From Acephala macrosclerotiorum (taxonomy: Eukaryota; Ascomycota; Leotiomycetes; Helotiales; Mollisiaceae): 64,000 nt of DNA. Positions 22,166-34,515 of the stretch are shown piece after piece. The stretch's first letter is position 1, and every line of letters starts with the position of its first letter. The notes beneath the pieces are model-generated. The model was not told the origin of the DNA. It did no database searches and saw nothing but the letters and a program-made list of their open reading frames with translations. The stretch covers positions 1-64,000 of the forward strand of contig MU119445.1 of the NCBI GenBank assembly GCA_014904845.1, read 5' to 3'. Made by a program: the position numbers and the translations under genes.

Positions 22166-24781
22166 GGTCGACGTTGGCATCGGGAGTGGCATAGCTATAG
22201 CGAGCTAGAGTTGGAGGGTATCACCGGGAATAGGTTCCTTGATGTTTTCCTCATATGATTGAGATCAAACGAGGTAGGAGTTACGAAGTACACAAAAGCT
22301 CAGCCCAGTCACTGGTGAGCCTTGAACGTTGAAGGAACAAGGAGAAACACGTGACAGCAACGAATCCTTCGACCTCAAGTTTTGCACCAAAGTGCATTGC
22401 CCGTGTCTGGATGTACAAGTTGAAGCAGCCGCTCTTGCTCAATGACGAAAGCAGGAGTGTGTAATGAAAACGAAAGGAGTGCCGAGTAAGCGAACGCGCC
22501 GAAGAGTGTGCATTGAAGGGTATTGTGATTGAGGAATGTCTGAGGAAGGAATATGGCATGAGAATGACCATGAAGGAAGGATGGCGATGTATAGAGTGGC
22601 TAGAGGTGTAGGTGAATGTACGGTATAGCTTGGATGAAAGTTCTTGTGGTTAGATGTGGTCGAGGTCATGAATGCCAACGCGAGAAAACATGTTCACGCC
22701 CCAGACTTTCGAGATCTACCAAGATCCCAACGCGCAAAAGAGAGAGCATCATATGGTATAGATACCCAGAGTTGATAAGTACGTTAAAATTGACTTTTAA
22801 ACCAGGCCATAATAAGACTGGCTGTAAGCGGGACTGCAATGCAATGCATCTCTTAGATTCCTCGCAGCAGAAGGCGAAATATCACCCTCGTCTCCCTTTA
22901 AGACCCCTTGTCTTTCATTGTACGCAATTCAAAATTCAGCTTTCCCAGTGACGTCTCATTCACTACTTGAGCTAACTCCCATCATACTCGCCAAGCCGGC
23001 AACGCACATCCAGTAGTGAACCCGCTTTAACCTCTGGGAGGAATAAACACCTGACGCTGATGAAATGCGCGGGGCATGATTGGGTGTTACTTCCCCAGCA
23101 TAAGGAAAGGAAAGCGATGATATCGAAAGATAAGGATATGGATAAAGCAAGTAAGCACAGTACATGCGAAAAGCGAGGTTATCTGATCCAAAACGCGCAG
23201 AAACAGAAACATCCAGGATCAGAATTCTCGGACTCGAACAGCGAACGGTGAGAGTACGGAATATGAATATGTACTGCCAACTCTGGCACCCATCTCAGGA
23301 TTCCTTGGTTTCTGTTTGGACTGCCAAAGCGAGGTCTCTGCGATTGAGAAACGACGTGAGGAAAGAAGTAACAACCCATCGAGAATCTGGGGTGGCTGAA
23401 CACCTCGGAGACTACCGAGCGCCACGCACGTGACGACTCCTCTTTCTTGGCCAATGACAAATGCGGCTTACTGTACGAACCTTTTCTCTTGGCGAGAAAC
23501 ATCAATCGACATCCTTAGCCTCCGCATTTTCCTTATCTTTTTCCCAACCTCATCTTGCTTTCTTTTGCCCGAGAGTACGAATCTTTTTGCACGGAAACAG
23601 TCGTCCACTTAATGGCGCCGATGGCGGGAGCAAGTGCTCTGGATGTTTGCTAAGATTTTCCTCTGGATGGATCTCAAAATTCTCACGCGATTGCTATCAA
23701 GCAGATAGCATCTCACTCAAGCTCCGAACCTCTACTTCCACAGAAGTTGTACTGTCAACGCCTCCAACCTCATCACTGTACGTCGCTGAGTCAAGCTTCA
23801 ACAAGCTTTGGTGGCGCCACGACTCATGACGCCTATGACTTTGCGGCTTTCTCGATTTTCCCGCTTCAGTCCTTCCGCTGAAAAAGAGAAGGGAAAGCTA
23901 AGTCTGTTAAGAGATCTTGATAATAGCAAGGGACCATGACAGGTGTCGCTACTAGCGTCTAATCCACACTGTGGGGAATGCCAAGCGCTTGGCGGCTGGG
24001 ATACCGTGTGCATTAGCTAGGGTTCCTTGATGCATTAAGGGTCTGAGCTAAGATGGTTGGAGGCAAGGTTTCCCCTTATCGACTTTATGTTTTGAGTATT
24101 TGCTATCGCGGCAATCGAATTGGTTGAGATTTAACGCGCTTACGTTGAAGGGAGATGTACACGCAGACGGGTATCTCCTCCCGCATCCGAAAGACGAATT
24201 GGAATCTCCGAAGCGGTATCCACTTATACCGTCCTCGCCCCCATCGTCCACTCCGATATAAATTCCACTTGTTCCTTCCAGAAGTCCGGTGGAGAAGCCT
24301 TGGATTTGTAGCCACCTTCCGCATGGAGCTACCTCGTTCATTCCAATAACTCCAGCGACTCGTCTCCTTCCCTTCTCGCCGCCCCTCACGAAGAAAATGG
24401 ATCTCCTCTGGGCAAAATCTTCGTGCAGCGGTGCACCCGACCCGTAGATTTGGGTCTGATTACCATGGTTGGACGTAAATTCAAAACGATATCAAGCGAC
24501 AAGCGTGCTTCACAACCGCCGCACCACCCTGGAACGCTACCCGACACAGGTCCAGAGAGAGCGCGATCTGCTATGCAGCTTCTGCTTTGGGAGTCGAGCA
24601 CCGTGATGATAGACAACTGATAGCGAGTTCGCCGCTGACTGGACCCTGGGATTGGGAAAGGGGTGGATCTGAACCGAGGGTCCTGGCTTCAGCACAAGCA
24701 AGCCCACGCATAAAGAGGTGATTTTCCTTCGTTACTTGGGCTTTCGACTTTCGGTACGCCTGATTTGCGAGCTTTATAGCC
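22166..24781. other. 2.6-kb gene-free interval
   Basis: Only frames under 125 codons occur, none with a domain, intron structure or one-sided coding signal. The right end must hold the promoter of the peptide transporter. No repeats with clear termini were found. Confidence 0.5.
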
Positions 24782-26837
24782 ATGGGTGAGTTTGTCTTAA
24801 TTTCGGATTATATTGAGAACGATACTGATGGTATGGGATAGCTTTGGAAAACAGAACAGCAGACGCGCAGTATACGCTGGGCGTTGGAGAGACTCATGTC
24901 GATATTGGGACCTCGAAGAACTCGATTGTGGTTGATGATTCGGAGAGAGTTGCTATTGGGGAGAGTGTCAATGCTCCAACCGAGGAGGAGAGACATACGC
25001 TGAGGAGAGTGCCGGGAAAATTGCCGGTGGTTGCGTATGTTATTTGCGCGGTTGAGTTTGCGGAGCGAGCGAGTTACTATGGGATTCAACCTCTAATTGG
25101 AAACTTCGTCAATCGACCTCTACCGGGTGAGCACCTCTCCTTCAGTCTTCCTGACTCATCATCAAATGCCGAGAACATCACTGACTTTCTCCAGTCGGCG
25201 GTAACGGCTATGGAGCACCGCCCCGTGGAACGCAACAGACCGCCGGTGCCTTGGGAATGGGTACCGTCATATCAACCGCCGTCTCCCAGTCCTTCTCTAT
25301 GTTGGCATACACTCTTCCCATGATCTTCGGCTGGCTCTCGGACACCAAGACTGGTCGATTCAAGATGATCTGCTGGGGTGTCGCTGTTTGCGGTGTCGCC
25401 CACGTGCTCATGGTCGGTTCTGGATCTAAGGAGCTCCTCGCCAATGGAAACTCCAAGATCTTGTACTTCATCTCCTTGTACATTCTTGCTGTTGGAGCTG
25501 GTACGTGCCTCGTATCCTGTGTCGATGTTGATGGATGCTAATCCGAGACGACAGCCATGTTCAAGCCCTGCATCTCTCCCACCCTTCTCGATCAAATGAA
25601 AGACACAACCCTCCAAGTCAAGACCCTCAAGACCGGCGAGAAAGTCATCGTCGACCCTGAAGCGACAACCGAGCGCGTCATGCTCTGGTTCTACCTCCTC
25701 ATCAACATCGGAGGTTTCATGGGGGTGCCCACCTCCTACTCAGAAAAGTACGTCGGCTGGTGGCTCGCCTTCCTCCTTCCCCTCATCCTCTACCTCCCAC
25801 TAGGCCCCTTGCTATGGTGGCTCCGAAAACGCCTTGTCTTGAACCCACCCGGAGGATCAGACCTCACCAACGTCGTCAAGATCATCGGAATCTGCTTCAA
25901 GCGCGGCGGAATCAAAAGCATAATCAAAGGTGGATTCTTCGAGCCCGCTAAACCCACCAACCTCGCCTTATCATCCAAACCAATCGATGTCCCATGGAAC
26001 GATGCATTTGTCGATGATGTAAAGCGCGCGTTCCAAGCTACAGGAATCTTCTGCTTCTTTCCCATTCAGTCCATCAACGACAATGGTCTTGGAGGTGCGG
26101 AGTCCGCGTTGACGACTATGCTGACTACGAACGGTGTCCCGAACGATGTTATCAATAACATCAACTCCCTTTCCATCATCGTCATGGCTCCTGTCCTGAA
26201 TTATGGACTGTACCCTCTCCTTCGAAACAGAAACATCCATTTCGGTCCCATTGCCCGCATCACATTCGGACTCTTCCTCTCTTCTATCGGTGGTCTCGGC
26301 TACACGTTACTCAACTACTACGCATACAAAATTGGGCCTTGCGGGCACTATGGCTCCTCAGCTTCTTGTGTAGATGCTGATGGTGTATCTCTTGTTTCAA
26401 GCATTACGATTTGGTACACAGCCATCCCGTTGGGAATTGGTGGAATTTCTGAACTCTTCGTTAATGTCCCAGCGTATGGATTGGCATACACGATGGCGCC
26501 GAAGAACATGCGTGGTCTAGTCTCTGCTCTCAACCTCCTCTCCTCAGCCTTTGCTTACGCATTCGGTCTCGCATTTGCGGGATTGATCAAGGACCCTTAC
26601 CTAACCTGGGATTTTGGAGGACCAACAATCGTTGGATTTATTGCGACTGTTGCTTTCTGGTGGATCTATAAGGATCTAGACAAGTCTGAATACCAACTTA
26701 CTCAGAATGGGGATTATCACAAGAGGATAAAGCAGGAGAGAGAGGATGACGTTGCGCATGAGATGGGTAGTTCAGGTGACTCGATTGCGGAGAAGAAGGT
26801 TGGTGAGAAGGAGATGACGGCTGATGAGGAGAAGTAG
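24782..26837 (+). CDS. POT/PTR2-type proton-coupled oligopeptide transporter
   Basis: Four exons (24782-24785, 24842-25126, 25195-25500, 25555-26837) give 625 aa in frame. The first coding exon is only four bases (ATG G), spliced to give MALENRTADAQ. The family signature EFAERASYYG is at about residue 80, and the second PTR2 block is FYLLINIGG. GNGYGAPPRGTQQTAGALG, GWLSDTKTGR and GAGAMFKPCISPTLL are further family hallmarks. About twelve hydrophobic segments are expected, with a charged cytosolic tail. The family imports di- and tripeptides with protons at the plasma membrane, and some fungal members act on other nitrogen compounds. No lesion is seen. It is the first intact gene after the relics at 10-22 kb. 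Confidence 0.94.
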
Positions 26838-26855
26838 TAGTAGTAGTAGTAGTAG
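26835..26855. repeat. (TAG)7 microsatellite at the POT stop codon
   Basis: The stop codon of the peptide transporter is the first of seven TAG triplets. Slippage here would not alter the protein. Confidence 0.95.
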
Positions 26856-26857
26856 TA

Positions 26858-28515
26858 TTGATTTACGACAGGTAGATAAACAGCTATATAGACTGCCTCT
26901 TAGGACCTCTCATGGGGTACGGGGTCGTGCTAAGCTTAGGAATTATATACAAAGTCCTGCTTGCAAAAAGAGCTAAAACCACGAGGAGAAAAAGGCTTCT
27001 CTTTATAAATAGTCTTAAGTCTCTAATCCCGCGATATTCCAACTTCCTTATATAACCTAAGAAAGCATTTCACACTCGAGTGTTTAGCTAAAGGGCTATT
27101 TAATTGTATTTTTCTCTTCCGATCGAAATAATATACAAGACATTTAATGTCACTTAAAGAGGTATTTAAACTTTATATTACTAGAACTCTAAGGGTCTCG
27201 AAAGGCGTGAGCCAGCTCAAAAGACTCTATAGACAGGTTTCTAGCAATAGTATTATAGACCCTTTTCTAAGTGGTCGCGGTCATAAAAGCGCAATATCGA
27301 CCTCTTCGTAAATCCAGAGTAGGCCTATCGAGCTTTTTCCTTTCTTTCCAATCCTCTTCTCTCGCCGTAGTCTCCTCTTCTCTTATAACCGTAGATATAG
27401 TAGTACATTGCAATATCTTTTTTCGCCCCTCTAAAACCGTGCCCTCGTCTTTTCTTTTTTGTAGTGTCTACTAGCTCGAATATGTATTTTCGTAAGTATA
27501 GATAGTAGAGACTCAACTAAAAAAAGAAGAATATCGCAAGAAGAGTATATCGTAGATTAAATCGTAGATTAATTGTCGTGAAAGAGGCCACGGTAGCTTG
27601 TTCGAGATCGTAAAGAGCTATCGATAAAAGAAAACCTCTTTGTGCACATTGCGATTGCTCCCGTTGGCTCTACAGACTCTCTCGAGAGAGAGCTAGAAGT
27701 TCGTAGGCCAGGCACCATCGTACAAATGGAAGTTCGTCTTTGCCAGCCCTGATAAGAAGAAGAGGGGTATTGAGGCTACGGATCATGCGGTTAAGATCTA
27801 AATTGATGATGGCGTTTGGTGGACACGCTGATCCGGACTCCTTGATAAAGTTGTGTTGTAATGTCTAGATATTTGATGTGAGATGAGACGTAATAGATGA
27901 GTGATAGACGGTGCTTGGGATCAACAATGATACCACATGAATGCTTTCATGCAATTCAAACTCGTAGCACCAACACCTCCTCTATCTCTGAAATCTATAA
28001 AAACCTAAACTATAAAAGGTCTCGAGTCACTAGCTATCTCGTGCTAACGCTAGGAGTTCTAAGTTTGGTGGAAAGTTATTCGAAGGATGCATGGAAGGAA
28101 TGTCAAAAGGCAAACATTTGTGGATGAAATATATCATTTATTACTTAAAAAATGACTCTCTTCAAATCTGCGCGGACTTCCTTTGCTTCGATGTGGTTCG
28201 AAGTAACACAGGCATATTGCCAAGACCTGCAAGCCTCCGACACTTCAGAATCAGTCCACCATCACGATTTCCTTTTGCAGCGCCTTGCACTACCCCGCTT
28301 ACCCCACACGTGCACCCGAACCTATTAATTATTCGTCTGCCATTGCTTGGCGGTTTCAGCCCTACAGACACGTGGCGGGGAGTTGGGCGAGCTGAAGGAG
28401 CATGGGTAATTATATAGCGAGCCTGAGCCGAGCTGAGCGAGCTGGACCTCTTCCTCTCTTCACTTCTCCAGATCTCCCGCAATCTATTAATTCTCGTTCA
28501 AGAACAACTTCAAAA
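26858..28515. other. gene-free, AT-richer interval
   Basis: From 26,860 to about 28,150 the sequence is AT-rich and stop-rich, with degraded-repeat texture but no termini I can pair. The last 200 bases contain a tATATAG-like box (about 28,410) and a pyrimidine-rich tract leading to the nuclease start. Confidence 0.45.
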
Positions 28516-29620
28516 ATGCGATTCTTCACCCACTTCCTCATTGCCTTGACATTGAGCTCCAAGGCCCTAGCATGGGGTGATCTCGGCCATCGAACCGTAG
28601 CTCTGCTTGCTCAGAAATACATCACGCCCGACACCCAACAGCTACTCGATAGTATTTTGCAAAATGATCAGGACTTTGATTTTTCGGATGCGGCCACTTG
28701 GGCGGATACTATTAAACGCCAGAGGCCGCAGACGAAGGAGTGGCATTATATTGGTATGCCGAGAGACTTTAGCGGTCCAAGGAAATGCATGCTAACAAAA
28801 ATGAAGACGCGCAGGATTCTCCACCAAAGCAATGTGGACTTCATTATCCCAAGGACTGTACAGATCAAGGTAAAGACGGCTGCATCATAACTGCAAGTAA
28901 GCCATCCCTCTCTTCATCTTACTTCTTCTCTTCAAACCTGCTGCATGTATAGCGACTTTGCTTTTATTAGCCATCCATCTCATCTAGCTTCTGTTCGCTA
29001 ACAAGTAATTCCTCCCAGTCACCGACCAAACGGCCCTCTTCCTCGACCCCTCTACCGACCCCACCATCCGCAAAGAAGCCCTCATGTTCATAATGCACTT
29101 CATCGGCGACATCCACCAACCCCTACACGTCGAAGATGCCTACCGCGGCGGTAACGAAATCCGCGTCTGCTTCGCCCACGCTTGCGCAAATAACAACCTG
29201 CATTCCGTATGGGACAAATACATCCCGCATAAAATCGTGGGCATCAAGAATACCGCTAGTCATCACGAGGAAAAGACTGCTGGTGCTGCGTGGGCGGAAA
29301 AGCTATTCAATTTGAATTCGAAGAGGGAAGGAGGAGTGGAAGTGAAGGATGAGTGTGCGGATATTACGGATCCGGCGGGGTGTACGTTGGCTTGGACGAG
29401 GGAAGCGAATACGTGGGTTTGTAAGTATGTGATGAAAGAGAGTGTTGAGTGGTTGGAGGGGAACGATTTGTCGCAGGCGTATTTCAAGAATGCGGTTCCG
29501 GTTGTAGAGGAATTGATTGGGAAGGCCGGTGCGAGGTTGGGGGCGTGGTTAAATGCGTTGGCGGCAGGTGCACCGCAGAATGTTTTGGCGGAGGCTGGAT
29601 TGGCGAGGGGAGAGTTGTAG
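28516..29620 (+). CDS. secreted S1/P1-type zinc nuclease
   Basis: Exons 28516-28753, 28807-28896 and 29019-29620 give 309 aa. A signal peptide (MRFFTHFLIALTLSSKALA) is followed by mature WGDLGH. The N-terminal Trp and the His of this motif are zinc ligands in S1/P1 nucleases. Other ligand motifs are all present: TWAD, EWHYID, HFIGDIHQPLH and NLHSVWDKYI. Cys pairs lie in KQCGLHYPKDCTDQGKDGC. The first intron ends in AAG behind a GCTAAC branch point. That reading gives a perfect family match, whereas the unspliced frame does not. The family cleaves single-stranded DNA and RNA at acidic pH outside the cell, for phosphate or nucleotide scavenging. The gene is intact. Confidence 0.95.
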
Positions 29621-30237
29621 GTTTCTGAGACGTTGGTTGAGATGTGAATGACAGGTTCCTTGTCTGTCTCCCGCAAGAGTTATGAAGTGGCCTCTGCTAT
29701 CTGGTATCGCAGGATCCTCCTCTCTTCGTTGGCAGGTGAGAAGTCTCTTGGCCATTGTTAGGTTTGGTCCGTGAGTAGTTTGTAGTCAAGGGGGCAATTT
29801 GGACTGTATATGGAATTTTTTGAAACGAACCGTCCGAATATCGCATGAATAGGAAATTAGGCTGCACAGCTAGAGATGCCCTGAATCGTCTTGGCGTAAG
29901 GCGAGGTGGTAAGCGCAATGAGTACATCGTCGGCAAAGCCCCTTTTTGATCGCTTAAAGGATATATCCGTGAAATGGTAGTGCCTTGTGCATTGCACTTC
30001 CCAATGCTATGGCATGGTAAACCGGGCAAAATTGCAATTGCGTAAGTAGCTGTTACCGAGTAGCATTGCTCGTATATGTGGCTGCATAAAGATGGGAGAA
30101 CGAAGTGGCGTAGGGATGCCTGGTGTGGGCGCTACGCTAGCCTCGACCAGTCTCGGTGCGTCGGGGCATCATATATACCGCATGATAGCCCTCCACAATA
30201 CCTTAGCTACGACAATACAAATCGCAGTCTCATAATC
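29621..30237. other. intergenic
   Basis: Nuclease 3' region and promoter of the next gene. Small frames only. Confidence 0.5.
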
Positions 30238-31013
30238 ATGCAAAAACTCCAAAGGACGATTTTTGGGCTTCTAGCCATGTCCAATTCTCGTGAATTGGCG
30301 GCTGCGAAGCATACAGATTCTTGCCCGGGATTCCCACCAAACACCATCGAGTTCTCGTCGTCATTCCAACAACCCACTCCGCCTTCAGTGAGTAATGAGT
30401 TCAAAGCCAGCTGGATCCAACACAAGTGGTAAGTACGAGAACCTCATCAAACTCAGCTCCAAGTCACCTAATGTTTCTTTGCAGGAACGTCAATGTCTCC
30501 CACATCACAGGTGGATTTCTGTACAATTCTCCCACCGCTGGAAAAGTTCGCGTAGATCAGTCTTACGATATGAACATTGGCTCTTCTATCTTTGATTATA
30601 CCAACATATCGTTGAACGGATTGGTTTCAAATATCATGTATCTATTCACTCCCTCGATTGCATCTCCACCAAGCATCCTCAGCGACTACGTCAACTCAAA
30701 CTTTCCACTCTTCACTCAGGACATTCTTCAAACACGTGGAGCCGTCTTCGCGGGTCTAACACGTCGTGACAAGAGCGGTGAGGCAGCATCAGTGAGTTTC
30801 CAGTGTGTCAAATGATTGACGCCAGCTGACTTCTGAACGCAGTGGTCTTTTCTATATCAGAATGCGATTCCAGTCACTGTCTTCTTGGATGCATGTAACA
30901 CTGTGATTGGGTATGATCACTTTGCTCCTAAATTTAGGACCAGGGTTGTAACGGAATTCTTTAACGTCGAAGTTGGTCCAGTGCCGGCTGAGGTATTCGA
31001 GCTTCCATCTTGA
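30238..31013 (+). CDS. conserved-looking protein of unknown function, 222 aa
   Basis: Three exons (30238-30428, 30485-30791, 30843-31013) have standard GT-AG introns, and the sum is a multiple of three. The N-terminal ~30 residues are mildly hydrophobic, but a signal peptide is uncertain. Visible landmarks are WNVNVSHITGGFLYNSPTAG, VRVDQSYD, FPLFTQDIL, AVFAGLTRRD, WSFLYQNAIPVTVFLD and FRTRVVTEFFNVEVGP. Alternating hydrophobic residues suggest an all-beta fold, perhaps a lipid- or ligand-binding sheet of the ependymin/LppX kind, but this is a guess. There are few Cys. Clean splicing and codon use support a real gene. I do not recognise a family with a known activity. Confidence 0.75.
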
Positions 31014-32034
31014 GATTGCTGAGAGCGCTATTTACCAGCGTTTTCAATCTCTCAGCCCGTCAAGGACATTGGAGGAGATTAGGGCAGGCTGAGATACTGC
31101 GTGTAATAAATTCTCCTAGTATTAGCCAACCATCCACTTTGCTCACAGAAAGTGGACTATGGAAACTCCAGGCGAGGCTAGGAGATTGAGAGCGCTGTTA
31201 TCCATGGTGCAGGAAATGGTGCATTTTCTTTCGTATTAGGGATTGGGCAGACCAGAAAATGCCATTTGTTTCATCAATCCTTAAAATCCAATTCATTCTA
31301 AAACAATGCCACTAAAAACTCTCGAGTGTTTTGACGATGTTGGCACGTGTGCGTGATTGGCGCGTTCGTAAAAGTAGCCCGAAAGGGAAAAGTGGCTTTA
31401 GGCTTAAACGCCAACACCAACACCAACGCCAAGGAAACAACCCAGACATCGTGTTCAAACATAACTGTATGTGGTTTACTGTATGCAGGGCTAACAGGAC
31501 GACGCGTCGACATGGGAAGAGATGATCCCGTTGCCTGGCGTGGCTTTATGGGCATATCTTGACTGCCAAGAATTTCTCCGGAATTGGGGTCGAAATGGAG
31601 AATGACCCGAAGATCCAGACTTGGACTCTTCGAAGTAAGATTTGCAGTGTTACGCCAGTGGCATGTACTCGTTCTGCAGTCCAGATTAGGAAAATGGGTA
31701 CGTGGGAGCGAATAGCGAACGAGGCGGTATGAGATGCTTCTAGCCGAATCAGGCAGTGATCGAACGCTGAAGTGCATTTTTATTATATTAGATGCTTGAG
31801 TTTGGAATTCCGCAATCGATATAGATTTCTATTTTCCCAGCCGATTTGCATCTAAGAACATTATTTGAGAATTGTTTGCAGATTTGAACAACATCGCTCT
31901 TGCTTCATCGCTCCCTCGTATTCTACCCTTCACCTACCGCTTCATTCCATTCCCTGCATCTTCATCACCTCTCTTCTTGATCCTAGACATCAAGTGTTGA
32001 GTCGGATGTCCAACTCTTCCGTTCTCTACCATCA
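31014..32034. other. intergenic with small hairpins
   Basis: Includes a short hairpin (TCCACTTT / AAAGTGGA) near 31,130-31,160. A 159-codon minus-strand frame (31298-31777) shows no domain or splice pattern and was not called. Confidence 0.45.
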
Positions 32035-33007
32035 ATGCACACTCTCAACCTGTCCTATTTCCGTCGCCCAAGTCCACTCGCCCCCACGCTCTTCGGCAAT
32101 GCATTCTACCTTGCCATCTTCGCCCTCGTCCTGGGCCTGCAAATCATCCAAGGAATACGGTACCGAACGTGGACTTTCACGTTCACCATGATAGGTGGCT
32201 TGATACTCGAAATTGTAGGTTATGGCAGTCGTATCCAAATGCACTATAACCCATTTCTCTTCAACCCCTTCCTAATGTAAGCAACATCTCCAACTCGAGC
32301 ATCAAATCCAGCATACTGACAAGAGGAACAGCTACCTAATCTGCCTTACCATCGCACTAACCTTCTTCTCTGCCGCCATTTACCTCTGCCTCGCACGCAT
32401 AGTCGTTGTTTACGGAGAAGAACACTCGCGTTTTCGGCCACGGACCTATACATTTACATTCATCATCTGCGACATCATCTCTCTGATTTTGCAAGCGGCT
32501 GGCGGTGCATTAGCTGATCTCGCCACAACCCCGGAATCAGAGATGACGGGTGTTTATGTCATGGTTGCGGGTCTCGCTTTGCAAGTTGCAAGCTTAGCGC
32601 TCTTTGCTATCTTGTGTGCGGATTTTGCGTGGACGCTTCGGAAGAATCGAGGAGTGAGGCCTTCGATTCGGGGGAGGACTTTCAAGTGGTTTATTCTCGG
32701 TGAGATCTCCCAAGACCTTCCTGTTTACTTTTTCATACATTGAAACAGAGACATTGCTGATTAGGTTGGATGAATAGCACTCATCTTTGCTACGATCTTC
32801 ATCTTCATCCGCTCCTGTTTCCGCGTCGCGGAATTAAGTGGAGGGTTCGGAAGCTCGTTGGCGAATGATCAGATTACGTTCATGATTCTTGAGGGAGCAA
32901 TGATTGTGTCTGCTTGTTTGTGCTTGACATTGTTCCATCCTGGCAGAGCTTTTGCGGGTGGTTGGAAGAGTGCAAGGTATCCATTTCGTGCCGGCGAGAA
33001 GGGTTGA
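32035..33007 (+). CDS. RTA1-like seven-helix lipid/drug-resistance membrane protein
   Basis: Exons 32035-32276, 32332-32699 and 32778-33007 are in frame (279 aa from this ATG). Helical segments include [54 protein letters not shown] and [15 protein letters not shown]. Motifs typical of the RTA1/RSB1 family are [17 protein letters not shown] and FRVAEL. RSB1-type members are linked to long-chain base export or signalling at the plasma membrane. An upstream ATG at 32007 begins a better family N-terminus ([14 protein letters not shown]) in another frame. One missing base near 32,078 (TAC to TC in 'VHYAPTLFGN') would join the two. The gene is therefore either truncated at its extracellular N-terminus, a recent pseudogene, or carries a sequence error. 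Confidence 0.78.
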
Positions 33008-33922
33008 ATTCGGAGTATATCTGCTGGAGTGTTGGAGGAGCTTGTCAACGTAGATGATGTGGAATACACTGTGCCGTTCTAAGGACTAGAATCGGAGGTA
33101 TGTGCATGGAGGGGCCACGTGTCGAGTAGCATTTAATTTATTGATGAAGCCTTGAGCCAGTATTATATCACTTACTTCCTTTCAAGGTTCCCAACTGCCT
33201 TAACCCCAAGAAGATCGCAATCAATAGTAATGCTAACTTCAAATAAATATATTCCAGTCCTAATGTTCCGACCCACAAAGGAATTTCAAAACCTAATCTG
33301 CTCCACCAATTCCTCATATCCCTCAGTCCCCATCCAGCGATTAGGTCTCCAAAACAACGTTATCATCGTTATCCTCTGCACTCTATTCACATAATCACAT
33401 CGCGGGAAATATAAATCCCATGCACAAGGCTCCCGTCGGACGGCCATGTCTTCATATCTTCCGTAACCGGGTCTCCACAGCTGCTTTCAAGTAGAATCAC
33501 ATGCCAAGAGATTTTTTCCAGGACACGCGCGTCCCGCATTCTTTCTTGGCGGGGCTCAACAAGAGAGAGGAAATGAGCTGCTTACCGACGGAGAGTGGGA
33601 GAGCGGCATTTGATGGCTACGAAGTAGAGAGGAAAATGAGGCCCATTTCGAAAGAGAAGGAGATGCGAGAGGTGGAGGTACGGAGTGGGGTTAGACACGA
33701 GACTAGACTGAGGGTGTGGAAGATGTTGATGCTGAAGAGGATGTGATCGACCCTATGAAAGCAACGCTCCGGACTTTCACTCCGGACTATTGAAAGGACC
33801 AACTAGAAAGCTCGAAAACACCTACTCTGAGCCCTTGTAGCGCATCGCCAGGGCTTTGAAGCAGCGTTAAAGGGTTTTACAGGGATTTATGCCTTAGCAT
33901 AATAAGATTTAAGAGCTTTTTT
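33008..33922. other. intergenic, convergent side of RTA1 gene
   Basis: No gene is seen. A frame at 33501-33746 is charged and low-complexity with no domain. Confidence 0.45.
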
Positions 33923-34038
33923 GAGCTTTTGAGCACTTATAAGGGCCCTTGTCTTTTGAAATGCTAAGGGTCTATTAGCAATTAGTACATATTTAGACAT
34001 TCCGAAAAATAAAGGCCCTTACAAGTGCTTAAAAGCTC
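33923..34038. repeat. imperfect inverted repeat
   Basis: Arms at about 33923-33956 and 34007-34038 (GAGCTTTT.AGCACTT.TAAGGGCC) pair imperfectly around a 50-base loop. It looks like a degraded MITE or foldback element. No target duplication is recognisable. Confidence 0.65.
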
Positions 34039-34056
34039 TTCACTTATATTTTCTTC

Positions 34057-34168
34057 CCAGGGAAATAGTTACGCTAAAAAGGCTAGGGCAAAGGGTTTTT
34101 GCTTTGGTGCGTTTACAGCCATTTTTACCTTTTTGCTTTAGTCTTTCTTGGCGTAACTATTTCCCTGG
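34057..34168. repeat. second inverted repeat (foldback)
   Basis: The left arm begins CCAGGGAAATAGTTACGC at 34057. The right arm is its complement ending CCCTGG at 34168, with about 18 perfect terminal pairs and weaker pairing inside. It lies 18 bp after the previous foldback, so the two may be parts of one composite element. Confidence 0.75.
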
Positions 34169-34370
34169 AGAGAAAGTATTTGTAAGCTTACGTTGTAGCG
34201 GCTAAAAGTTAGTTATAAATTTAAAGAAAAAAATTCTAAGTCTTTTTATTTCCGTTTTTCTTTTCTATTTACAATATGAGTGTAAGTCTTCTCTTTCCCC
34301 CCCCATTTTTCTAATTTGTGACTAACTTTTAAACAGGCACACTTGTAGCTTGAGAAGATTGGTGGGAAGA

Positions 34371-34515
34371 TTGGCAGATTAGGAAGATTGGCAAACTGAG
34401 AGGACTGGGAGGATTGAGAGGACTGAGAGGACTGAGAGGACTGGGAGGACTGGAAGGACTGGGAAGATTGGGAAGATTGAGAAGATTGGCAGACTGAGAG
34501 GACTAGGAGGATTGG
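34371..34515. repeat. 9-bp minisatellite (AGGACTGAG-like)
   Basis: About 15 imperfect copies of a 9-base unit alternate between AGGACTGAG/AGGACTGGG and AAGATTGGG forms. On the minus strand it would encode a Ser-Ser-Gln repeat, but no gene model includes it. Confidence 0.9.

Noticed and set aside
24640..24720. Possible tRNA-like stretch (GGTTCAGATCC on the minus strand)
   Set aside because: A B-box-like word is present, but I could not pair the T, anticodon or acceptor stems.
31298..31777. 159-codon minus-strand frame
   Set aside because: No domain, no splice signals, and comparable plus-strand frames overlap it.
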